64,000 nt of DNA from Prevotellaceae bacterium. Its GTDB lineage: Bacteria; Bacteroidota; Bacteroidia; Bacteroidales; Bacteroidaceae. The DNA lies in the NCBI GenBank assembly GCA_019420585.1, contig JAHZGX010000020.1, positions 283,448-347,447 of the forward strand, written 5' to 3'. This document shows, piece after piece, positions 24,964-32,190 of this stretch (within the stretch, counting starts at the first letter, position 1; every line of letters begins with the position of its first letter). Made by a program: the position numbers and the translations under genes. Under the pieces are notes generated by a model. It saw only the letters and a program-made list of their open reading frames with translations, was not told where the DNA came from and did no database searches.

Positions 24964-25542
24964 CTATTCGTTTCGGTAATCTTCGCTGGTGGTCACCACC
25001 TGAGTGGCTGCAGGGTCGGAGTCGGCCTGCCTGTACCAGTCGCTGTAGGCTATGTAGTGGCTCGCGTAAGTCTGGTTGAGCGTGGCTGCCTGTTCGGGAT
25101 CCACCTTCTTGATGAACTTGGCAGGCACCCCTCCCCACAGTTCGCCATCGCCTATGACGGTGTTGCTCAGCACCAGTGCTCCGGCAGCCACGATGGCTCC
25201 CCTGCCCACCACAGCATGATCCAGCACGGTGGCACCCATGCCCACCAGCGCACCGTCTTTCACCTCGCATCCGTGCAGGGTGACACTGTGCCCGATGGTA
25301 ACGTCGTTGCCCAGGATGCAGGGTGCCTTGCCGTTGAGGGTGTGTATGCAACTGTTGTCCTGCACGTTTGTGCGGTTGCCGATTTTGATGAAATGCACGT
25401 CGCCGCGTATGACCGCGTTGAACCACACCGTGCAGTCATCGCCCATTTCCACGTCTCCCACGATGACGGCTCCCTCGCTGAAGTAGCAGTGCTTGCCGAA
25501 TCGTGGCGTGGGCATGCCCGCCAGTCTCTTGATGATGGCCAT
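24964..25542 (-). CDS. Gamma-carbonic anhydrase-like hexapeptide-repeat protein
   Basis: Cytoplasmic left-handed beta-helix protein of 192 residues with hexapeptide repeats throughout. The Cam-type zinc ligands are all present: His67 ('NSCIHT'), His85 and His90 ('TIGHSVTLHG'), and Arg46/Asp48 in 'VIRGDVH' match the conserved pair of the trimer interface. This supports a metal-binding gamma-CA/YrdA/PaaY-type protein, probably a trimer; true carbonic anhydrase activity is not certain for this branch. The frame extends to 25599, but ATG 25542 begins the conserved N-terminus and lies 21 bases after the aminopeptidase stop. Confidence 0.88.
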   Translation of the reverse strand: MAIIKRLAGMPTPRFGKHCYFSEGAVIVGDVEMGDDCTVWFNAVIRGDVHFIKIGNRTNVQDNSCIHTLNGKAPCILGNDVTIGHSVTLHGCEVKDGALVGMGATVLDHAVVGRGAIVAAGALVLSNTVIGDGELWGGVPAKFIKKVDPEQAATLNQTYASHYIAYSDWYRQADSDPAATQVVTTSEDYRNE

Positions 25543-25562
25543 TTTTTGATTCTTTCTGTATG

Positions 25563-27353
25563 TTATACAATATGTTTCTCGGTTGCCTCCATGAGCCATG
25601 CCAGGTCATCTCCTCGGAGTAACGGAGCCAGTTCCCTGCGCACGTGGGTGTGGTAGGCGTTGAGGTACTCCACCTCATCGGCCGTCATCATCTCCCAGAT
25701 GACGGGTTCCGTGCTGATGGGGCAGAGCGTGAGGGGAACCAGTTGCAGGAACCGGCCAAACTCCCCGCTGCGGTATTCCTCCACCATCATGGTGTTCTCA
25801 ATGCGCACTCCGTGCTTACCGGCACGGTAGATGCCCGGCTCGTTGGTCACGGTCATTCCTGGGAGCAGGGGCGCAGGCATGTGGTTCATGCGTATCTGGT
25901 GAGGCCCCTCGTGCACGCACAGGTAACTGCCCACGCCGTGTCCCGTGCCGTGCATAAAGTTGATGCCGTGCTGCCACATGGCATACCGTGCCAGCACGTC
26001 GAGTTGTGTGCCGCATGTCCCGGCCGGGAACTTGGCCATGGCCAGGCGTATGTGTCCTTTGAGCACCAGCGTGTAGTCGGTGCGCTCTTCCGGGGTGAGT
26101 GGCCCCAGTGGGATGGTGCGTGTGATGTCGGTGGTGCCGTCTTGATACTGCGCACCGCTGTCAAGCAGCAGGAGTCCGCGCGGCTCCAAGGGGATGGCGG
26201 TCTCCCGGGTGGCCTCGTAGTGCACGATGGCTCCGTGGTGTGCATAGCCTGCTATGGTGTCAAATGATATGTCTCTGTAGAGCGGCTGCTCGGCACGGAG
26301 TGCAGTGAGGTGCGCATCCACGCTCATCTCGGTCTGTCCTCCTGCCTCTACCGCAGGCTTGAGCCAGCGCAGGAACTTCACCAGTGCAACGCCGTCACGC
26401 AGCATGGCTTGGCGGAATCCTTTTCTCTCGGCCTCGTTCTTGATGGCTTTCATGGGAGCCACCAGAGAGTCGTGCCTGAGCACCTTCCATCCTTTCCCTT
26501 CGGGCGGGAGCACCCGGCAGTTGCATGACTGCGGGTCGATGAGCAGGGTGCAGGGCGCAGCGGAGGCCAGTGTGCCGGGCAAAGCATCGTAGGGCAGGGT
26601 GCTGATGCCTTCGCTGCTGAGGTATGTCTTGACCTGAGGGGTCAGTTTTCCGGGGGCGACATACAGGGTGGCTTCGGTGGATGAGATGGTTAGGTAGGCC
26701 ACGAACACGGGATTGCAGTGCACGTCCGTGCCCCTGAGGTTGGTAATCCATGCGATTTCATCGAGCGGGCAGATGATGGTCATCTCCGCTCCTGCCTCTC
26801 TCATTTGTGCGCGGATGCGTGCCAGTTTGCTCGAGGCTGTCTCTCCTGCATATTCCAAGGGCTGTATTTCCACCGGGTTCATCGGTATTTGCGGGCGGGC
26901 GGTCCACAGGTCGGCGGCGGGGTCCAGGGTGGTGTCCAGCCTGAGGCCTGCCTGCTGCAGGAGGCTGCGCAGGCAGTCTGTGCTCTCCACGCTGTTGACC
27001 CACCCGTCGATGCCCACCGTGTCACCGGCCTGCAGGATGCTGCCGAGCCACTGTGCCATGGTGGGTGTTCCTTCCACACGCTCCTTCATCAGCGTGTAAG
27101 GCGTACCGTCCAACTGCTCTTCTGCAGCCAGGAAATAGCGGCTGTCAGTCCATAGTGCGGCCTGGCTGAGTGTGACCACCGCAGTGCCTGCACTCCCGTT
27201 GAATCCGCTTATCCACTGCCTTGTCATCCAGTGGTCGGGCACGTATTCACCGTTGTGCGGGTCTGTGCTCGGGAAGATGAACGCTGCCAGCCCGTGGCTG
27301 CGCATGTAGTCTCTCAGCGTCTCCACACGCCGTGTGATTTCCTGTTTGCTCAT
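25563..27353 (-). CDS. M24B aminopeptidase P family protein (Xaa-Pro aminopeptidase)
   Basis: Metallopeptidase of about 596 residues that removes an N-terminal residue before proline. It has two creatinase-like N-terminal domains ('FNGSAGTAVVTLSQAALWTDSRYF' is typical) and a pita-bread catalytic domain with the dimetal ligands in 'LLLDSGAQYQDGTTDITRT', 'MHGTGHGVGSYLCVHEG', 'VTNEPGIY' and 'RIENTMMV', followed by the extra C-terminal domain found in the long form. Its ATG overlaps the stop of the upstream acyltransferase gene (ATGA), suggesting coupled translation, so the start is 27353 rather than the upstream in-frame candidates. Confidence 0.92.
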   Translation of the reverse strand: MSKQEITRRVETLRDYMRSHGLAAFIFPSTDPHNGEYVPDHWMTRQWISGFNGSAGTAVVTLSQAALWTDSRYFLAAEEQLDGTPYTLMKERVEGTPTMAQWLGSILQAGDTVGIDGWVNSVESTDCLRSLLQQAGLRLDTTLDPAADLWTARPQIPMNPVEIQPLEYAGETASSKLARIRAQMREAGAEMTIICPLDEIAWITNLRGTDVHCNPVFVAYLTISSTEATLYVAPGKLTPQVKTYLSSEGISTLPYDALPGTLASAAPCTLLIDPQSCNCRVLPPEGKGWKVLRHDSLVAPMKAIKNEAERKGFRQAMLRDGVALVKFLRWLKPAVEAGGQTEMSVDAHLTALRAEQPLYRDISFDTIAGYAHHGAIVHYEATRETAIPLEPRGLLLLDSGAQYQDGTTDITRTIPLGPLTPEERTDYTLVLKGHIRLAMAKFPAGTCGTQLDVLARYAMWQHGINFMHGTGHGVGSYLCVHEGPHQIRMNHMPAPLLPGMTVTNEPGIYRAGKHGVRIENTMMVEEYRSGEFGRFLQLVPLTLCPISTEPVIWEMMTADEVEYLNAYHTHVRRELAPLLRGDDLAWLMEATEKHIV

Positions 27354-28273
27354 ATGTCGTCCTTCATTGAGTTCTTTCTGATGCGTAGCCATTCCTCGTG
27401 CGTCCGCTTCCACCGGTTGTGCGACCAGAGCCAGAGGTGAGGCTGCTCGCGTATCTGCTCCTCCAGCGAGGCGGCGTAGAGGTCGGTTATCTCATAGTCC
27501 TTATATTCCTTGGGCTCCCAGGCCAGTGGCACAATGCGGCAGTGGTAATAGCCTCGCCGGGGACGTGTGACGTGCACGTAGATGATGCATGCCTCCACCC
27601 GCTTGCCTATCTGCTCAGTGCCTATAAAGAAGGAAGTGTCGTGGTGCAGGAAGCGTGTCCAGTGGTGCATGGCCTCCCATTTGGGACACTGGTCGGCGAT
27701 GAAACCGATGATTTCGCGCTTCTCCTGCCCGCGCATGCCCAAGATGTGGCGCAGCGTGTCCTTCATGGCGATGCACTCGCCCCCGAACTGCCGCCTGAGA
27801 CGTATGAAGAAATCGTCCATCAGTTTGTTCTTGAGCGGGTGGTATATCTGCGACCCGCAGAAGTCCGGCTCCAGGCGGCGGCTGAAGGAAGCCACCCATT
27901 CCCAGTTCCCGTAATGCCCCAGGTAGGCTAGGGCGAACTGCTTGCCGCGTGCGCGCATCTCGGCCTGCAACTCCTCCAGTCCCTCAAACGTGACCCTGCG
28001 CTCAATCTCCTCACCGCTCATGTGGATGAGTTTGACTGTCTCCACAAAGTAGTCGCACAGGAAATGGTAATATCGCCGCTCCACCTGCCTGCGCCACTTG
28101 GCTGTTTCTTCGGGAAAGGAGTCCTCCAACTGGCGGTGCACCAGGGCACGCCTGTATCGCGCAAGGTGATAGATGATGGGGAACAGCAGGTCGGAGAGCA
28201 CGTAGAGTGCCCTCATCGGCAGCCGTGAAATTAGCCACAGAAGTCCGAAAAGCAGGTATAATCCGATTTTCAT
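27350..28273 (-). CDS. Lipid A biosynthesis acyltransferase (LpxL/HtrB family)
   Basis: Inner-membrane acyltransferase of 307 residues that adds secondary acyl chains to the lipid A precursor. An N-terminal membrane anchor (residues 3-20) precedes the catalytic HX4(D/E) motif: His120 and Glu125 in 'LGHYGNWEW'. The rest matches the LpxL family ('FFIGTEQIGKRVEACIIYVH', 'HLWLWSHNRWK'). ATG 28273 is chosen over the 28288 start because the promoter element TATTTTTG lies between them. It is the first gene of a probable four-gene operon. Confidence 0.9.
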   Translation of the reverse strand: MKIGLYLLFGLLWLISRLPMRALYVLSDLLFPIIYHLARYRRALVHRQLEDSFPEETAKWRRQVERRYYHFLCDYFVETVKLIHMSGEEIERRVTFEGLEELQAEMRARGKQFALAYLGHYGNWEWVASFSRRLEPDFCGSQIYHPLKNKLMDDFFIRLRRQFGGECIAMKDTLRHILGMRGQEKREIIGFIADQCPKWEAMHHWTRFLHHDTSFFIGTEQIGKRVEACIIYVHVTRPRRGYYHCRIVPLAWEPKEYKDYEITDLYAASLEEQIREQPHLWLWSHNRWKRTHEEWLRIRKNSMKDDI

Positions 28274-28277
28274 ACCG

Positions 28278-28285
28278 CAAAAATA
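28278..28285 (-). promoter_or_regulatory. -7 promoter element of the acyltransferase operon
   Basis: The minus strand reads TATTTTTG (TAnnTTTG). Only 4 bases separate it from the ATG at 28273, so the mRNA would be leaderless or nearly so. Confidence 0.45.
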
Positions 28286-28421
28286 CAAATAAAAAGTGAA
28301 TGCGTGCCTACGGGTGAGGGGAGATGTTGGCGGGTGTGCCTGCGGCTCTTTTGGGACGAGGCCTGCCCCATTCTGTTTCTCGGCGGCAATGCTTCCAAGC
28401 CCGACAGCGGTACAAGGCTTA

Positions 28422-28505
28422 TTTCAAAGCGTGAAACTACCGTTTCAGACCACGAAATGGTAGTTTCAAACTTGGAAATTATTATTTCAAATCGTGAAAT
28501 AAACG
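28422..28505. repeat. Array of four degenerate 21-bp repeats
   Basis: Four consecutive units of exactly 21 bases start at 28422, 28443, 28464 and 28485. Each begins TTTC, has seven variable bases, then GAAA (a 15-base inverted repeat TTTC-N7-GAAA), then six variable bases. There are no spacers, so it is not a CRISPR. The 21-base period makes both strands open in heptads ('ISKRETTVSDHEMVVSNLE' in one frame), which explains the short ORFs at 28270-28570. Confidence 0.8.
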
Positions 28506-28543
28506 GCATGAAAGCCTTGCAGCAAGAATCATCAAGGCTCTTA

Positions 28544-28566
28544 AACCCAAATCGGTCGTTAGGGTT
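28544..28566 (+). repeat. Short hairpin repeat element (family member)
   Basis: AACCC at 28544 pairs with GGGTT ending at 28566, and the loop carries AAATCGGTCGTTA, the core also found at 28695-28738, 43598-43641, 43681-43712 and 46384-46407. Intergenic. Confidence 0.55.
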
Positions 28567-28694
28567 CTGATGTATTTCTGTGCTATTTTTTTCTGTTTAC
28601 CACCAACTTCTTGAAGACGTAGCGGGCTACGGCGAGAGGAGGTGGGCAGTAAACAGGGAAAGAGAGTGCGGAAAACACAGAATAGAGTTCCTCT

Positions 28695-28738
28695 GGACAA
28701 GCAAGGGAAACATGTCTCGGTCTAATGACCGATTTGGG
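28695..28738 (-). repeat. 44-nt 3' hairpin repeat element, copy A
   Basis: Read on the minus strand this starts CCCAAATCGGTCATTAGACC and continues GAGACATGTTTCCC...GTCC. It differs from the copy at 43598-43641 in 3 of 44 positions. Two of those are paired and compensatory (CGGTC-ATTA-GACCG here, CGGCC-ATTA-GGCCG there). It lies 115 bases after the macroglobulin-like gene, in the sense direction. Confidence 0.75.
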
Positions 28739-28853
28739 TTAAAGTATTGTCTATGGGCTTCTGGTGAAGTTGATGCTAAATGAAGAGGTGCGTGGATGAG
28801 GCTGGCGTGCCGTTGGGCTCAATGGCTTTCACCATTCAGAAAAGTTGCCCGGA

Positions 28854-31787
28854 TTATTCCTCCTGTTTGTTCCAGAGTAAAGCGCCATCGGCAGTTTGTC
28901 CTTGTGCATCAATCTGGATGCCGCCTGTGAAGGAGTTGTTGTAGAGGGTTATCTTTGCCTCTCCGTTGCCGTCCAGTTGTACATAGGGATTCCAGTAGAG
29001 TGTGCGACGATAGTCGGCCTCCTCCTTTGTGGGAGTGTGTTTGCTGTAGTCGGGACTGTAGAACTCCGCAGTGCGGGAAAAGCCGGGGAGAACCATGTAG
29101 CGGTCAACCGCGACATTGCGTGGCCAAGGGGCAAATTTGACACTGATATATACGTCTGGCTGGTTGCTGGCCTGGTAACGCTTGCTTTTTTCTTTGCGAG
29201 GAGCATAGTCTGTGTATACATACACGGAGTCAAGCATGCTTAGAAATCCGGCCTTTTTGATTATTGCATCCGGGTTACCGCCCATGAGGGCAAATTCCCC
29301 ATTGGGGTTTCCCATGTTTCCATCATATATGATATTTACGTCATATGGCCTGTTCTGCCCCATGTCAGACACTAGGCTCCGTGCCAATGCCATTCCGAAT
29401 TGCATTGATGAAGAGAACCATCCATTTAGCAGTCCCATGTCCACCACCATATTGTAGGCTTCCATTGCGTCCATTTTCACCACTGGTGTTAACTGGGCTT
29501 TGTTCAAAAGGCGGTTACGTTTCTTTCCTTCCACGTTGACTTCTTTCATTCGCGTAATCTGCTCGTCTCCTTCTGCCTTATCTCTTTGGGCATCTCCCTT
29601 CTTGGCAGATGTGCCAGGCAGGCAGGTTTGGTAGTAGGAGTAGGGCTTGGTGAAGTTGGGGTAAGGAAATGACAGTCGGACATAGAACTCAGGGTACTTC
29701 GTTTCGTCATGATAGTACCATTGATGCTCCTTCTTGCCTTGTTTTTCTGCCTTGCTCCATTTTGTACTATCGGAGGCAGCCAGTATCAGATGGCAGTATT
29801 CATCAATGATAGGTAACTGCATGCGGAAGGTTCCTTCCTGCGTTGTTGTTTCACCCCATACGGCACCCCAGTCTCGTGCATCTTCCATAATCTGTGCCAT
29901 CAGTCCCTTTTTAGTTTGCTGATTCTGTCCGTATTGCTGTTTCGTGCCTCGCGAATGGAAGAAGTCTGCTCGCACCTTTACTTCGTGTTTCAGTTTCTCT
30001 CCGTCCACCATCAGCCGTTTGCGCAGTTCCTTTGTGGCTCCGATACTGTCAGCCCGCTCGTTTTTTTTCAAGTCCTTCCCACGCAGAAGACTTCGGCCTC
30101 CCCGGTCGTTGAAGCCAAACCTGTCGCTTAGGATTTGTGTGATTTCATCCTTGGGCGTACCCATGAATTTTTCTTGGATGTACATGTCTCCCATCACTAC
30201 AGGGTCAAATCTCAAAATAGTCTTGTAAGTGTGCACCGCTCCTGTCAATATGGGTGTGCTTTCTGCGGGATGCACAATCTCGAAGTAGCCTCTCTGTGCC
30301 ATCTCCTGCCAGGGGAAGCGTCTCCAGCCCTGTGTCATCATCAGCAGATTCAGTGCAGTGCGGTGTTCCGTGTCTTCGGACTCAAAATACCAGCCAGGGT
30401 TAGGTATGAATCCTCGTATCTCACTTGCAAGCAGCATCTCGGTCAGTATGCTTCCGTTGTCATACAGGTTGGATGAGGCTTTGTCGCTGCGTACGGACAG
30501 CGACATGTTCCCTTGGTTTCCCTGGCGTGCTTTGATGTTCAGTGAGATGGGCTCATGCGGCTTGTACTGCCTTTTCTGCCCGCTTATGGTCAGCGATGGC
30601 TGCATGTCTCCGCTGTTGGTGACAAAGAAGAGACGGTCGGCCAGCACTCTGCCCTGTGTGTCGAAGACCGTCAATTGGTGTACGCCGGATTCCTTTGCCT
30701 GGTCAAGGTGCAGTGTACGCCTCCCTTCCTGCCCGCCCAGCGAGGCCACCGTGCGGAAATCCTCCACGCGTCCTTCATGCATCAGCGTGAGTGCCAGCGA
30801 GTCTGTGCTGAGGTTTCCTGCCACCTTCACACCGGCATGCCACCCGTCTGCCTCCTGGCTGAGATTTACGGTCACCCCGTCGGTATCGGGTCTGTTCAGC
30901 ACGGCCTTTGCCTTCTGTCCGTCCTTGGAGACGAAGGTCACCTCGGTCTTCTGTCCTTCTTGGGGCGTGACGAGGAATGTTCCTCTGCCTCGGTTCACGG
31001 TGTGTGTCGAGTCCCCGTTCACGTAAAGCCATCCCTCCAGGTACTTTCCGTCATCCATCGCAGCCTCAAAGGCCACCCTGTTCTCAACTCCAGCCACCAG
31101 GTTTCCGCCTTCGGGAAACAGCGTGAGTACGGGCTTGGATGCCTGCGGGTCTTTCTTGAACTGCCTCCTCATGGGGCGTGTCCACATCATGGGGTACATC
31201 TTTCCGTCCACTTCCTCGTATTCCGAGTAGATGGGAAACACGCGGCTGTAGAGTTTCTCATAGTCTCGGAAGAAGTCGCGTGCCGCTGCCTTGTTGAAGA
31301 ACCATTTCTCTGCAATGGACGTGTGCGGGTGCTCCGTGGCTCCCCAGTTGAGTTGCCATCGGGTATATGCCCTCAGTTCGTAGTATCCGCCAAAGCAGTA
31401 TGAACTGTCGGCGAGGGAGAAGAACCCGTCTCCCTCGCCGTTAGTCATCCATATCTGTTTCCTCTCCTTCAGGTATCCGTCCGGGTCACGCAGTTCCACG
31501 TAGAGCGTATGACTCACCTGCGAGGGCTTGTCGGTGTCGGTCCTGCGCAGGTAAGCCTTGAACCAGATGGTGTCTCCTTGAAAGTAGGATGTGTTGTCCA
31601 TGTGCACGTACACCTTCTCTTGTGGTATCCTGTTGCCGAACTTCGTCACCCTGTCCACCATTGCATGGAAGGGTGTTCCCTCGCTTTGGGCAGAGGAGGG
31701 AAATGCTGCGCAGATGAGGAAAAGGAGGCAGAGCGCGTGCCTCTGTATCTGTGTTTCTTTGCTCAGGCGTGTTTGCGTGACTTGCAT
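28854..31787 (-). CDS. Secreted macroglobulin-like (MG2-domain) surface protein
   Basis: Exported protein of 977 residues with a signal sequence ending near 'AAFPSSAQS'. The segment 'QEKVYVHMDNTSYFQGDTIWFKAYL' (55-80) is the MG2 macroglobulin fold found in bacterial alpha-2-macroglobulin-like proteins. Further beta-sandwich domains follow, and the C-terminal region ('IIYDGNMGNPNGEFALMGG...ITLYNNSFTGGIQIDAQG') is typical of a large Bacteroidetes family with a plug-like domain. No thioester motif (CxEQ) was seen, so it is unlikely to trap proteases covalently. Possible roles are polymer uptake or envelope structure; function is unproven. A TAAATTTG promoter element lies 44 bases upstream. Confidence 0.78.
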   Translation of the reverse strand: MQVTQTRLSKETQIQRHALCLLFLICAAFPSSAQSEGTPFHAMVDRVTKFGNRIPQEKVYVHMDNTSYFQGDTIWFKAYLRRTDTDKPSQVSHTLYVELRDPDGYLKERKQIWMTNGEGDGFFSLADSSYCFGGYYELRAYTRWQLNWGATEHPHTSIAEKWFFNKAAARDFFRDYEKLYSRVFPIYSEYEEVDGKMYPMMWTRPMRRQFKKDPQASKPVLTLFPEGGNLVAGVENRVAFEAAMDDGKYLEGWLYVNGDSTHTVNRGRGTFLVTPQEGQKTEVTFVSKDGQKAKAVLNRPDTDGVTVNLSQEADGWHAGVKVAGNLSTDSLALTLMHEGRVEDFRTVASLGGQEGRRTLHLDQAKESGVHQLTVFDTQGRVLADRLFFVTNSGDMQPSLTISGQKRQYKPHEPISLNIKARQGNQGNMSLSVRSDKASSNLYDNGSILTEMLLASEIRGFIPNPGWYFESEDTEHRTALNLLMMTQGWRRFPWQEMAQRGYFEIVHPAESTPILTGAVHTYKTILRFDPVVMGDMYIQEKFMGTPKDEITQILSDRFGFNDRGGRSLLRGKDLKKNERADSIGATKELRKRLMVDGEKLKHEVKVRADFFHSRGTKQQYGQNQQTKKGLMAQIMEDARDWGAVWGETTTQEGTFRMQLPIIDEYCHLILAASDSTKWSKAEKQGKKEHQWYYHDETKYPEFYVRLSFPYPNFTKPYSYYQTCLPGTSAKKGDAQRDKAEGDEQITRMKEVNVEGKKRNRLLNKAQLTPVVKMDAMEAYNMVVDMGLLNGWFSSSMQFGMALARSLVSDMGQNRPYDVNIIYDGNMGNPNGEFALMGGNPDAIIKKAGFLSMLDSVYVYTDYAPRKEKSKRYQASNQPDVYISVKFAPWPRNVAVDRYMVLPGFSRTAEFYSPDYSKHTPTKEEADYRRTLYWNPYVQLDGNGEAKITLYNNSFTGGIQIDAQGQTADGALLWNKQEE

Positions 31788-31830
31788 GATGTTTTTCCTT
31801 TTGATAATCAGTGGAGTTTGTTGCCAACAG

Positions 31831-31838
31831 CAAATTTA
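31831..31838 (-). promoter_or_regulatory. -7 promoter element of the macroglobulin-like gene
   Basis: The minus strand reads TAAATTTG (TAnnTTTG). The predicted leader is about 37 nt. Confidence 0.5.
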
Positions 31839-32126
31839 ATGATTTTACAGGGAACCGACACGTAATGTGGGATTTTTTTTGTTATATATTTCGGAAATAC
31901 CTTATTGAATATCTTTAGGATTCTGTTTTTGTTGCGGAAAATTACCGGTAATAACTATCGTCATCTCGCACTGCCCGTATTTCATAGCCGTTGAAGAAGC
32001 GTATGGATTTCTTATGATGTTTTTCTCTCTCTCATAAATTTGATGATTGCCAATGCGATTGGGCTTGTTGTCCTCTATTTTGTTTGAAAGGTGTGCACAG
32101 AACTTGTCCGGGCGGTGTTTTCTTGC
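31839..32126. other. AT-rich divergent intergenic region
   Basis: A 403-base region in total separates the start of the macroglobulin-like gene from parC. Apart from the two promoter elements listed, no gene, RNA or repeat was recognised. Frames on the minus strand that enter from parC are antisense shadows. Confidence 0.5.
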
Positions 32127-32134
32127 TAACTTTG
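32127..32134 (+). promoter_or_regulatory. Promoter of the parC operon
   Basis: TAACTTTG matches the -7 element. TTG at 32104-32106 stands 20 bases upstream, a plausible -33 element. The leader to the ATG at 32191 is about 50 nt. Confidence 0.6.
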
Positions 32135-32190
32135 TAGGACTTAACGCGTGCGGGTATCTGGCATTCCGGACGTGCAAATGGCAATAGAAG

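Larger units (their letters stand above)
28286..28853. other. 568-base intergenic region with repeats only
   Basis: The region lies between the acyltransferase promoter and the 3' end of the macroglobulin-like gene. It holds the 21-bp array and two hairpin repeat elements listed separately. Short frames on both strands here are products of the 21-bp period; no supported gene was found. Confidence 0.6.

Noticed and set aside
28422..28505. CRISPR array
   Set aside because: Units are contiguous 21-mers with no unique spacers, and no cas genes are present.
28270..28570. Two overlapping short proteins of 79 and 88 residues with heptad repeats
   Set aside because: They are translations of the 21-bp repeat array on opposite strands; nothing else supports them as genes.
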